Assembly (NCBI RefSeq): GCF_004769405.1
Contig: NZ_RQES01000019.1
Location: forward strand, 310,001 to 374,000
DNA length: 64,000 bases
DNA from: Leptospira selangorensis
GTDB taxonomy: Bacteria; Spirochaetota; Leptospiria; Leptospirales; Leptospiraceae
Reading direction: 5' to 3'
Shown: positions 31,635 to 40,151 of the stretch, in pieces
Layout of the letters: every line of letters starts with the position of its first letter
Position numbering within the stretch: the stretch's first letter is position 1
The notes under the pieces: generated by a model
Seen by the model: only the letters and a program-made list of their open reading frames with translations
Databases searched by the model: none
What the model was told of the DNA's origin: nothing
Translations under genes and position numbers: made by a program

Positions 31635-33874
31635 CATTATCCGAAGAACTAGAAAAATCTCTGGGCCAAGCGAGAACGGAAGCCCTCAAAAGAAGAAACG
31701 AGTACATCACACTTGAGCATATTCTTCTTTCTTTAACTTATGATCCTGTCGCAGCGGAAGTTCTTCTCGCATGTGGCGCGGATCTGGATCAGTTACGCTC
31801 CGAATTGAAAGAATATTTAGATACTGAGATGGAATCTGTTCCTGAATCTTTTGGAGAGATAGAGCCTGAATATACAATTGGTGCTCAGAGAGTTCTTCAA
31901 TTAGCTGCATTCCATGTGCAGTCTACCGAAAAGAAAAAATTAGATGGAGGTTACGTATTAGCCTCTCTATTCAGAGAAGATCAGTCTCACGCAGTTTTCT
32001 TTTTAGGAAGACAGGATATTTCCCGCTTCGATGTGGTGCGTTATATTTCTCACGGGATCAAAAAATCAGGGGAGAAGGTAGGAGAAGGAAATTCTACGGA
32101 CGAGACTTCTAAAAAACAAAGTGGGGATGCGCTTGCGGATTTCTGCGTAAATTTAACTGAAAAAGCAAGTCTTGGTAAATTAGATCCTCTTGTAGGAAGA
32201 GCAGAAGAGATTGAACGGACTATACATATTCTTGCAAGAAGAAGGAAAAATAATCCGATCTTCGTAGGCGATGCCGGGGTTGGAAAAACTGCAATTGTAG
32301 AAGGGCTTGCTCTTCAGATCGTTAACGGAAAAGTCCCGGATGTATTAAAAAATACGAAAGTATATTCTTTGGATATGGGATTACTTCTGGCAGGAACAAA
32401 GTTCAGAGGAGAATTCGAGGAAAGATTGAAGAATGTAGTACAGGCTATTTCTTCCGATCCGGACAATATACTTTTTGTGGATGAGATCCATACAATTATA
32501 GGTGCGGGAGCAGTATCCGGAGGTTCTTTGGATGCTTCTAACCTTTTAAAACCTGCACTCTCAAATGGAGAACTACGTTGTATTGGAACTACAACCTATA
32601 AAGAATACAAAGCGATCTTTGAAAAAGACCACGCACTTTCTAGAAGATTCCAAAAATTAGAAGTAAATGAACCAAGCGTAGAAGAGACCATCCAGATCTT
32701 AAAGGGACTTCTTCCTAAATACGAACAATTCCACTCGGTAAAATATTCCGCTGGGGCAGTAGAAGAAGCTGCAAAACTCGCAGAACGTTATATTTTAGAT
32801 CGTAAACTTCCGGACAAAGCGATCGACCTGATAGATGAAGCGGGAGCAAAAGTAAAACTTAGAGAAAGTTCCAAGTCAAAGATAGTGAGTGTAAAAGAAA
32901 TTGAAGAACTAGTATCTAAAATTTCTAAAATTCCTCCAAGAACCGTGAAAGCAGATGATAGGGAAAAACTCAAAAACTTGGACGAGGAATTAAAAGGTAA
33001 AATTTATGGCCAAGACAAGGCCGTAATCGAGCTCGTCCAAGCAATCCGACTTTCTAGAAGTGGGCTTTCTGAGCCTGGAAAACCTGTGGGGTCTTTCTTA
33101 TTCGCAGGACCTACCGGTGTGGGAAAAACGGAATTATCTAAACAACTCGCTGCCATATTGGGAGTGGAATTCATCCGGTTCGATATGAGTGAATATATGG
33201 AGAAACATACTGTTTCTCGCCTAATCGGTTCTCCTCCTGGTTATGTGGGCTTTGAACAAGGTGGACAATTGACGGATGCGATAGTCCGCACTCCTCATTG
33301 TGTTCTTCTATTGGATGAGATTGAAAAGGCGCATGAGGATATTTATAATATTCTTCTACAGATCATGGACCATGCTACTCTCACAGATAATAACGGTAGA
33401 AAGGCTGATTTCAAACAGGTCATCCTGATCATGACCACGAATACCGGCGCAAGGGAAAGGGCTTCTAATCCATTAGGATTTGATAATACTGCTTTGACCG
33501 ATCGAGGACTAAAAGCCATCGAAAAGCAGTTTTCTCCGGAGTTCCGAAATAGGCTAACTGCAGTGATCGAATTTGCATCATTGGATGAAGGAACCGTTTC
33601 TAAGGTGGTTCGTAAACAATTAGAACTTTTGGAAACTAGATTGAAGGAGAAAAGTATCCAACTTCATTATGGAGAGGATGTTCTGATCTGGATCGCTAAA
33701 AAATCCTATGATCCACTTTTCGGGGCAAGACCTGTCCAAAGGTGGATTGATTCCAATATTTCCAAAAAACTATCCGAAGAGATCTTGTTCGGAGAATTAA
33801 AAAACGGCGGGGATGTGAATTTGGAAATACAAAACGAGGAACTTAAATTAGTCTTCCGTTCTAGAGAAAAATAA
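31631..33874 (+). CDS. clpA: ATP-dependent Clp protease ATP-binding subunit ClpA
   Basis: ClpA unfolds substrates for ClpP. The 747-residue protein has the N-domain (ALKRRNEYITLEHILLSLTY), AAA module 1 with Walker A GDAGVGKT (about 213-220) and ILFVDEIHTIIGAG, and AAA module 2 with GPTGVGKTELSKQL (about 493-506), LLLDEIEKAHEDIYN and arginine-finger region. No long coiled-coil M domain is present, so it is ClpA rather than ClpB. Length is close to the E. coli protein (758). It follows clpS with a 4-base overlap and shares a TAATG junction with the ggt gene. Confidence 0.95.
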   Translation: MTLSEELEKSLGQARTEALKRRNEYITLEHILLSLTYDPVAAEVLLACGADLDQLRSELKEYLDTEMESVPESFGEIEPEYTIGAQRVLQLAAFHVQSTEKKKLDGGYVLASLFREDQSHAVFFLGRQDISRFDVVRYISHGIKKSGEKVGEGNSTDETSKKQSGDALADFCVNLTEKASLGKLDPLVGRAEEIERTIHILARRRKNNPIFVGDAGVGKTAIVEGLALQIVNGKVPDVLKNTKVYSLDMGLLLAGTKFRGEFEERLKNVVQAISSDPDNILFVDEIHTIIGAGAVSGGSLDASNLLKPALSNGELRCIGTTTYKEYKAIFEKDHALSRRFQKLEVNEPSVEETIQILKGLLPKYEQFHSVKYSAGAVEEAAKLAERYILDRKLPDKAIDLIDEAGAKVKLRESSKSKIVSVKEIEELVSKISKIPPRTVKADDREKLKNLDEELKGKIYGQDKAVIELVQAIRLSRSGLSEPGKPVGSFLFAGPTGVGKTELSKQLAAILGVEFIRFDMSEYMEKHTVSRLIGSPPGYVGFEQGGQLTDAIVRTPHCVLLLDEIEKAHEDIYNILLQIMDHATLTDNNGRKADFKQVILIMTTNTGARERASNPLGFDNTALTDRGLKAIEKQFSPEFRNRLTAVIEFASLDEGTVSKVVRKQLELLETRLKEKSIQLHYGEDVLIWIAKKSYDPLFGARPVQRWIDSNISKKLSEEILFGELKNGGDVNLEIQNEELKLVFRSREK

Positions 33875-35637
33875 TGTCTTTTAGAACGGTTAGACCTAGT
33901 CCCCAAAGTTTCTTCCTACTTTCTATTTTGATTCTTCTTGTTTTCGGATCTTGCAAGAAGAATGTACTATTCATCGAAGGTAGGGAAGTTTCTACCCAGA
34001 ATCTTGTAGCCCCTAAATTCGGTATAGATCCGAACACTTTATTTGCGGAATCCAAAAAGATCATGATCTCTACGGATTCTATAGATGCCTCCAAGGTGGG
34101 ACTGGAAATTTATAAAAAGGGAGGAAACACGATCGATGTTGCAGTCGCTTCTTCTTTTGCAGTTTCCGTTACCCGTCCTTCTTCCACAGGGATCGGTGGT
34201 GGAGGATTTTTGGTCTACCATCATGCTAAGTCGGGAAAGTCGTATGCTTTCGATTTCAGGGAAAGAGCACCTTTATTAGCAAGCCGTAATATGTATAAGG
34301 GACGTCCCAAGGAAGAATCCTTGCTCGGATATAAATCCGTAGGAGTTCCTGGAATGGTGGCGGGTCTTGTACAAATCCATAAAAAATTCGGAAAACTTCC
34401 TTTAAAAGAGGTTTTGGCTCCTGCGATCCGATTGGCAGAAGAAGGATTTGTAGTATACCCGGATCTTTCAGAAGCAATCCAAGAATCAGAACAGGATATG
34501 AGCCCTGGGATGAAAAAGATTTTTGTGCCAGGAGGAAAAATCCCTGAGTCTGGTGAGATATTTGTCCAAAAAGATCTGGCAAAAACTCTTAAGATCATCT
34601 CCGAAACGGGAGATAAGGATTTTTATACAGGAGTAATTGCTAAGGTTCTCGCAGAAGAAGTTTCTACAAATGGCGGGCAAATTCATTTTAGCGATCTGAA
34701 AAACTATAGGGTAAGAGAAGAAAAACCTTTAGAGATCAATTACAGAAATTATAATATTAGAACTATGTTTCCTCCTTCTTCCGGGGTTCATCTTTTTACA
34801 ATGTTAAAGATGTTAGAAACAAAAGAACTTCATTCTATGTTCGATTTTTCCCAAAGTGATTATTATCATTTCTTGGCAGAAGTTATGAGAAGAGGATATT
34901 CTGATCGTGCGGTCCTTGGCGGGGATCCTGGATTTACTAAAATTCCTGTGGAAACTTTGATATCTTCCGACTATGCAAAAGAAAAAATTTCCGATTTCAA
35001 TGCTGGAAAGGCGACACCTAGCTCAACTTACTTAAGTAGATTGAATTTAAGAGCTGAATCTCCTCAGACCACTCATATTTCAGTTGTGGATGCGGAAGGA
35101 AATGCGGTTTCTACCACACATTCTATCAATTATAGATTCGGTGCGGCTGTCGTTTTGGAAGGATACGGTTTCGTTCTGAATGATACGATGGATGATTTCA
35201 GTCGTTCTCCAGGTGAGCCTAACGTATACGGTCTTATCGGGGCTGAAGCAAATTCCATCCAGCCCGGAAAAACTCCTTTGAGTTCCATGTCTCCTACAAT
35301 CGTTCTAAAAAATGGGGAAACATTTTTGGTCACAGGTGCCCCAGGCGGCTCTTATATAGTAAATGCAGTTTTACAATCTATACTGTTTACCCTAGACTTA
35401 AATCTTACTTTATATGAATCTGTAGCGAGGGGAAGGATCCATCATCAATTTTTTCCTGATGCACTTTCTATTGAAGGTCCAGCGACTGATACGGCCACTT
35501 TCAATCAATTAAAGGCGAAAAAACACGAAGTAAGACTAGGTAATAATATGGCAAAATTATTCTGTGTTAAAAGAGAGAATGGTACATTGTATGGTGCGGC
35601 TGACCCACGGGGAGACGGGATCCCTTTGGGGGAATAA
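33874..35637 (+). CDS. ggt: Gamma-glutamyltranspeptidase (lipoprotein)
   Basis: GGT removes the gamma-glutamyl group from glutathione in the periplasm. The 587-residue precursor has a lipoprotein signal with Cys27 (LVFGSC), a large-subunit region (KVGLEIYKKGGNTIDVAVAS, SSTGIGGGGFLVYH) and the autoprocessing and catalytic site NAVSTTHSIN with nucleophile Thr415 of the small subunit. GAPGGSYIVNAVLQ near the C-terminus is also typical. Its start lies in the clpA stop (TAATG). It is followed 27 bases later by gshA, so glutathione synthesis and breakdown genes are adjacent. Confidence 0.93.
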   Translation: MSFRTVRPSPQSFFLLSILILLVFGSCKKNVLFIEGREVSTQNLVAPKFGIDPNTLFAESKKIMISTDSIDASKVGLEIYKKGGNTIDVAVASSFAVSVTRPSSTGIGGGGFLVYHHAKSGKSYAFDFRERAPLLASRNMYKGRPKEESLLGYKSVGVPGMVAGLVQIHKKFGKLPLKEVLAPAIRLAEEGFVVYPDLSEAIQESEQDMSPGMKKIFVPGGKIPESGEIFVQKDLAKTLKIISETGDKDFYTGVIAKVLAEEVSTNGGQIHFSDLKNYRVREEKPLEINYRNYNIRTMFPPSSGVHLFTMLKMLETKELHSMFDFSQSDYYHFLAEVMRRGYSDRAVLGGDPGFTKIPVETLISSDYAKEKISDFNAGKATPSSTYLSRLNLRAESPQTTHISVVDAEGNAVSTTHSINYRFGAAVVLEGYGFVLNDTMDDFSRSPGEPNVYGLIGAEANSIQPGKTPLSSMSPTIVLKNGETFLVTGAPGGSYIVNAVLQSILFTLDLNLTLYESVARGRIHHQFFPDALSIEGPATDTATFNQLKAKKHEVRLGNNMAKLFCVKRENGTLYGAADPRGDGIPLGE

Positions 35638-35664
35638 TATTAAAAAAAGAATTAGGAATATAAA

Positions 35665-37206
35665 ATGAATCGATCCGCCAAAACTCCGGTATTTCCAAAT
35701 CTACGTCACGCTGTAAAAGCAAAACACGGTTTGGAAAAGGAAAGTATGCGTATATTTTTCGATGGAAAAATTGCTACTACTCCTCATCCGGAATCCTTAG
35801 GTTCCAGTCTTACAAATCATTTTATCAAGACTGATTTTTCGGAACCTCAACTTGAATTTGCTACAAATCCAAGACCTAGAATTGAAGCAATCGTTAGAGA
35901 ATTACAAGATCTTCATATATTCACTTCCAGGCATTTGAAAGAAGAATGGATCTGGCCTTTTAGTATGCCTCCTATTCTTCCCAAAGAAGATAAAGATATT
36001 CCTCTTGGACAGTACGGTGATTCATTTTCTGGTGAATGGAAAACAGTCTATCGTAATGGACTTGGTCTTCGTTATGGAAGAAGGATGCAGACCATTTCAG
36101 GTGTGCATTATAACTTCTCTTTTTCGAATTTATTCTTAAAACAATTTTTGGGAAAAGAAATACATTCATTCACCAAAGAAGAAATTTCGGAATTATATCT
36201 ATCCGTTACTCGTAATTTTATGAGAAGGGTCCCTGAAATTCTCTACTTAACTGGAGCGACTCCAGTTTTTGACGAGACTTTCTTGCCTGTTCCTAGTGAT
36301 TTCCCTTTTGTTAAACATAAGAATCATACTTACTACGCTCCTTATGCAACTTCTTTAAGAATGAGTGAGATAGGGTATACGAGCAAAGTGCAAGATGAGC
36401 TTCCTATCAATTATAATTCCTTAAAGGAATATATAGAGGGAATGTGTTATGCAGTTAGCACTCCTTATGCAAAATACCAACCATATGGTGGAATTCCAAA
36501 CCAGCTAAATGATCACTATCTGCAGATAGAAAACGAATTCTATTCTCCGATCCGACCTAAACAAATCCCTAAAAATGATGAAAGACCTTTGGATGCTCTC
36601 CAAAGTAGGGGAATCCAATACATCGAAATACGTTGTTTGGATCTTCAACCTGAATCTCCTACTGGAATTCATAAGCCGAGTCTGGGTTATATACAAATGG
36701 TTCTTTTGGATGGTCTCTTAAAAGAGAGTAAATCTATAGAGCAAAAGGAAAAACTTAGAATTAGGGAAAATACTAAACGAATTATCTGGGAAGGAAGAAA
36801 GCCAGGCTTGAAAGTTTTAGCCGATGACGGAGAAGAGCAAGATTTTTTAACGAGAGGAAAAGAATTCACTCAAAGCCTTTTACCTATTGCAGAAGAATTG
36901 GATCGTCATACTGGAAAAAGATTTTACCAAGAAATATTAAATATAATGAATAAACGTTGGGAAGATCCAAAATGTACTCCTTCTGGGAAACTAATGGATC
37001 GTATCGTCAACGAAGGCTGGGAATTCAGAGATTTGGGAATTCATTTGGCTAAAGAAAATTATAGAAACCAATCCCAGATGGAACTTACACCAGGTAAATT
37101 TGCTATGTTTGTCAAAGAAGTCCAAAAGTCCCTTGCAGAAAAAGTTAAAATAGAAGAATCCGAAAAAGTGAAAAAGAACGCAACCGCAAGGATCTGCAAC
37201 CATTGA
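35665..37206 (+). CDS. gshA: Glutamate-cysteine ligase (E. coli GshA type)
   Basis: GshA joins glutamate and cysteine, the first step of glutathione synthesis. The 513-residue protein matches the E. coli-type family: GLEKESMRI, ETHFIT-like QLEFATNPRP, EEWIWPFSMPP, YRNGLGLRYGRRMQTISGVHYNFSFS and YIEIRCLDLQPESPTG. In bifunctional GshF enzymes this domain is fused to an ATP-grasp ligase; here the partner is a separate gene starting in its last codons (TTGA overlap). The C-terminus (KVKKNATARICNH) shows no fused domain remnants. Confidence 0.92.
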   Translation: MNRSAKTPVFPNLRHAVKAKHGLEKESMRIFFDGKIATTPHPESLGSSLTNHFIKTDFSEPQLEFATNPRPRIEAIVRELQDLHIFTSRHLKEEWIWPFSMPPILPKEDKDIPLGQYGDSFSGEWKTVYRNGLGLRYGRRMQTISGVHYNFSFSNLFLKQFLGKEIHSFTKEEISELYLSVTRNFMRRVPEILYLTGATPVFDETFLPVPSDFPFVKHKNHTYYAPYATSLRMSEIGYTSKVQDELPINYNSLKEYIEGMCYAVSTPYAKYQPYGGIPNQLNDHYLQIENEFYSPIRPKQIPKNDERPLDALQSRGIQYIEIRCLDLQPESPTGIHKPSLGYIQMVLLDGLLKESKSIEQKEKLRIRENTKRIIWEGRKPGLKVLADDGEEQDFLTRGKEFTQSLLPIAEELDRHTGKRFYQEILNIMNKRWEDPKCTPSGKLMDRIVNEGWEFRDLGIHLAKENYRNQSQMELTPGKFAMFVKEVQKSLAEKVKIEESEKVKKNATARICNH

Positions 37207-38234
37207 AATATAAACTGGAAGCTGGGCAAAAATTAGATCCTATCGAATTCATCTTAAAAGGATTCGAGGACCTGGAAATTTCTACTCAAATTGTGATTCG
37301 AGACGCGCTTAATCGAGGTTTAGAAGTAGAAGTTTTAGATCGTCCGAGCCATTTTATCCGACTTTCAGGTAAAGGGATCACTCGACTCGTAAAAGAAGCC
37401 TCCAAAACGGAATTGGATTCTTATATGACTTTCCTCGTGATGGAAAACAAAACCATTACCAAACGTATTTTAGAGGAATCGAATATATTGGTTCCGAGAG
37501 GAACTGCAGTTTCCGATCTAAATTCTGGACTTGAATTCCTAAATAAAAACTCGGACAGAAAGATGGTGGTAAAACCTGTTACTACTAATTTCGGGATTGG
37601 AATTAGTATACTTCCAACTTCTTCTTCCAATGAAGAAAAAAAGAAGGCTCTAGAAATTGCACTTGGATTTTCAGAAACAGCAATTGTTGAGGAATTCGCA
37701 GAAGGAAACGAATATAGATTTTTGGTTATCGGCGACGAATGTGTCGCTGTATGTAATCGTATTCCTGCGAATGTAATTGGCGATGGCAAAAAGACCATCA
37801 GAGAACTAATAGAAGAAAAGAATTCAGATCCAAGAAGGGGCGTTGGTCATGTGACTCCTCTGGAAAAGATCAGATTAGATGATACTGAATTAAGTGTTTT
37901 AAAAGAATCTCGAAAATCTCCAGAATTCATCCCTGGCGCTGGCGAAAAAGTTTTTGTTCGTAAAAACTCAAATATCAGTACGGGTGGTGATTCTGTTGAT
38001 GTAACAGATATTGCAGATCCTTCTTATAAAAAGTTAGCAGTCCAAGCTGCAAAAGCTGTAGAAGCGAAAATTTGTGGTGTAGATATTATAGTAAAAGATT
38101 TGGAATCCGCTGGAGATTACAGGATCTTAGAGTTAAACTTCAATCCTGTATTATATATTCATAATTATCCCTATTCGGGAAAGAATAGAAAGGTAGGGGA
38201 GAAAATTTTGGATGTATTAGGTTACAGTTCCTAA
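37203..38234 (+). CDS. ATP-grasp glutathione synthetase resembling the C-terminal half of GshF
   Basis: The 343-residue product starts at TTG 37203 (TTGA overlap with gshA). It is an ATP-grasp enzyme: MVVKPVTTNFGIGISIL, AIVEEFAEGNEYRFLVIGDECVAVCNRIPANV, VRKNSNISTGGDSVDVTD and CGVDIIVKDLESAGDYRILELNFNP. The last two blocks are those of the GshF C-terminal domain and of cyanophycin-synthetase-like ligases. Together with gshA it should make glutathione. It is not the E. coli GshB type. Its 3' end overlaps the convergent glutaredoxin gene by 18 bases. Confidence 0.88.
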   Translation: MKYKLEAGQKLDPIEFILKGFEDLEISTQIVIRDALNRGLEVEVLDRPSHFIRLSGKGITRLVKEASKTELDSYMTFLVMENKTITKRILEESNILVPRGTAVSDLNSGLEFLNKNSDRKMVVKPVTTNFGIGISILPTSSSNEEKKKALEIALGFSETAIVEEFAEGNEYRFLVIGDECVAVCNRIPANVIGDGKKTIRELIEEKNSDPRRGVGHVTPLEKIRLDDTELSVLKESRKSPEFIPGAGEKVFVRKNSNISTGGDSVDVTDIADPSYKKLAVQAAKAVEAKICGVDIIVKDLESAGDYRILELNFNPVLYIHNYPYSGKNRKVGEKILDVLGYSS

Positions 38235-38477
38235 TTTTTGGATCTTACTTTTTACATAGTCCACGATATCTCTGGACTCATACATTTTGATATCGCCATC
38301 TACCAGAAAAGGAACTTGAGAGAGTCCTCCTAAACGTAGGACCTCCTCTCTACCTGGGGTTCCTCTGCTGGCCTCTACCAATTGGTAATCCTTACCTTCT
38401 TTCAGGCCCATTTCAGAAAAATGACCACGAACAAAAGCGCAATAAGGACAAGTATCGTATTGGAAGAGTTTCATCAT
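38217..38477 (-). CDS. Glutaredoxin (CPYC)
   Basis: A 86-residue glutaredoxin-fold protein with the dithiol active site CPYC (YDTCPYCAFVRGHFSE) and the cis-proline loop SQVPFLVDGD, followed by YESRDIVDYVK typical of glutaredoxin 2 and GST-like N-terminal domains. I take ATG 38477 as start; a GTG at 38486 would overlap the stop of the upstream Grx4 gene. Last gene of the ABC-BolA-glutaredoxin minus-strand set; 18 bases overlap the convergent ATP-grasp gene. It should reduce protein-glutathione mixed disulfides. Confidence 0.88.
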   Translation of the reverse strand: MMKLFQYDTCPYCAFVRGHFSEMGLKEGKDYQLVEASRGTPGREEVLRLGGLSQVPFLVDGDIKMYESRDIVDYVKSKIQKLGTVT

Positions 38478-38478
38478 A

Positions 38479-38790
38479 TTAAGCACCGATCTTTTTTTGA
38501 AGTTCTCCGCTTCTTGCCATTTCTACAACGATGTCATGACCACCAACGAATTCTCCGTCGATGTATAACTGAGGAATGGTTGGCCAGTTAGCAAATTCCT
38601 TAATCCCTTCTCTGACATTCATGTCGGAAAGAACATTAAAAGAGTTATAATCTGCACCTAAACTTCTGAGAACATTGGTCACTCCTGCAGAAAAACCGCA
38701 CATTGGAGCGTCAGGGGTTCCCTTCATAAACAGAAATATTTTTTTAGAACCGATCAATCCTTGTATCTTATCTTGTAATTCTTTATCCAT
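38479..38790 (-). CDS. grxD: Monothiol glutaredoxin (CGFS type, Grx4)
   Basis: The 103-residue protein has the CGFS active site (31-34, APMCGFSAG) preceded by FMKGTPD, and WPTIPQLYIDGEFVGG with the glutathione-binding residues GG-HDI. CGFS glutaredoxins bind a [2Fe-2S] cluster with glutathione as ligand and deliver it to acceptors, often with BolA. BolA-family genes are immediately upstream in the same operon, which fits. The stop lies just before the next ATG, suggesting translational coupling. Confidence 0.95.
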   Translation of the reverse strand: MDKELQDKIQGLIGSKKIFLFMKGTPDAPMCGFSAGVTNVLRSLGADYNSFNVLSDMNVREGIKEFANWPTIPQLYIDGEFVGGHDIVVEMARSGELQKKIGA

Positions 38791-38812
38791 GATATTTATT
38801 CCTATCTGTTAA

Positions 38813-39034
38813 TTATACCTTGGTTTCCAGTCCTAAAGCATGGACTTCAGCCTTAAGTTCATCCTTTAATGTTGCGTACACCATTCTGTGTTGTTCCACA
38901 ATGGACTTTCCGGCAAATCCGGAAAATTTTACGATCGCTTTGATATGTACTCCGTCGTTGTACGGATCTTGGATCTCTACTTCCGAGCCTGGAAGTCCTG
39001 CTTGGATTTTTTCCTGAATTTCTTGGACAGTCAT
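38813..39034 (-). CDS. BolA/IbaG-family protein
   Basis: The 73-residue protein has the BolA fold: a short helix (QEIQEKIQAGLPGSEVEI), HIKAIVKFSGFAGKSIVEQHRMVY with the conserved Fe-S-related His, and HALGLETK. The BolA helix-turn motif VEQHRMVYATL is clear. It lies 22 bases upstream of grxD and 69 bases downstream of a second BolA gene. BolA proteins form [2Fe-2S] heterodimers with CGFS glutaredoxins; adjacency supports this use. Confidence 0.9.
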   Translation of the reverse strand: MTVQEIQEKIQAGLPGSEVEIQDPYNDGVHIKAIVKFSGFAGKSIVEQHRMVYATLKDELKAEVHALGLETKV

Positions 39035-39103
39035 CTGTTATATCTTAGACTCTTCTTTATAGTATCAGCACTTTTTAGAATCTCTTCCCGGACAATCTTT
39101 TTT

Positions 39104-39376
39104 CTAAGGGATAGATGTCTTTAATTCCAGTGCATGGACACCCCATTCTTTTAGGAATGGATCCATAATCTGGTAAACGGAACGGTGTTGTTCTAAAAGT
39201 GATTTCCCCTGGAATTCAGGGCTTGTGATAAAGATTCGGATATGGGTCCCTCTTTTTTTTCGGCTGGGGTTTCCGGAATGTCCTGCATGTTGTTCCGAAA
39301 AATCCTCGATCTTCAACTCCGATGGAGAAAGTCCATTTCTCAGGAGTCTTTCCATTTCTATAAACATATCTTGCAT
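39104..39376 (-). CDS. Second BolA-family protein
   Basis: From ATG 39376 the protein has 90 residues and the BolA motif SLLEQHRSVYQIM and HIRIFITSPEFQGK. It has an extra N-terminal part with HAGHSGNPSRKKRG containing two His, reminiscent of the H-[x]n-G patch of BolA1. Starts at 39394 or 39400 (GTG) would overlap the permease gene by up to 23 bases, but only 39376 has a Shine-Dalgarno (AAGGA, 7 bases upstream). The two BolA genes differ enough to be old paralogues, one shorter and more basic. It is probably translated from the same mRNA as the ABC genes. Confidence 0.88.
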   Translation of the reverse strand: MQDMFIEMERLLRNGLSPSELKIEDFSEQHAGHSGNPSRKKRGTHIRIFITSPEFQGKSLLEQHRSVYQIMDPFLKEWGVHALELKTSIP

Positions 39377-39377
39377 T

Positions 39378-40151
39378 TTAGGTCCTTGTTCCATAACCAC
39401 GGCTGAGTAAAAATACGGATAATGAATATAGAAAAATTGTCCCCACCACTAAAAGTCCGATCGCCTCTAAAGGATCAATATCACTTACTCCCAAAAACCC
39501 GTAACGGAAAGCGTTCACCATATATAAAATAGGATTAAACTTGGACACGATTTGCCACGCATCCGGAAGCATTTTGATAGAATAGAATATTCCACCCAAG
39601 TAAGTAAGAGGTGTTAGTATGAATGTAGGAATGATTGTAACATCGTCGAATTTTTTAGCGTAAAGTGCATTCAAAAATCCTCCCATAGAGAACATCAAAG
39701 CCGAAAGCGCTACAGTGATGATTACGATCCCTGTATCATATAATTTTATTTCAGTGAAGAATAGGGACACCAGCGTAACTATAAAACCTACTAAAACTCC
39801 TCGGATCACTCCGCCGATGGAATATCCAAGCACGATAAGATAAGCAGGAGTAGGGGAAACTAACAATTCTTCTATATTCTTTCCGAATTTTGCTCCAAAA
39901 AAGGAAGATACCACATTATTATAAGCGTTCAGAATCACGGACATCATCACGAGTCCAGGGACTATAAATTGGATATAGGTATGTCCTCCTACATCTCCGA
40001 TCTGAGATCCTACTAATTTTCCGAAGATCAGAAAGTATAATGAAATTGTAATGCCTGGAGGGATCAGTGTTTGGATCCAAATCCTTAGGATACGAACCGT
40101 TTCTTTTCGAACGATTGTGGAGAATGCGTTTAATTTTTCTTGGAAGTTCAT
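39378..40151 (-). CDS. ABC-2 type permease (YadH-like)
   Basis: The 257-residue protein is an ABC-2 permease with six hydrophobic segments, including IQTLIPPGITISLYFLIFGK, YIQFIVPGLVMMSVILNAY, and TFILTPLTYLGGIFYSIKML. These match the YadH group closely. It overlaps the ATPase gene by 4 bases (40148-40151) and the two make a two-component exporter. Substrate is unknown; the family is often compared with drug and polysaccharide exporters. Confidence 0.9.
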   Translation of the reverse strand: MNFQEKLNAFSTIVRKETVRILRIWIQTLIPPGITISLYFLIFGKLVGSQIGDVGGHTYIQFIVPGLVMMSVILNAYNNVVSSFFGAKFGKNIEELLVSPTPAYLIVLGYSIGGVIRGVLVGFIVTLVSLFFTEIKLYDTGIVIITVALSALMFSMGGFLNALYAKKFDDVTIIPTFILTPLTYLGGIFYSIKMLPDAWQIVSKFNPILYMVNAFRYGFLGVSDIDPLEAIGLLVVGTIFLYSLSVFLLSRGYGTRT

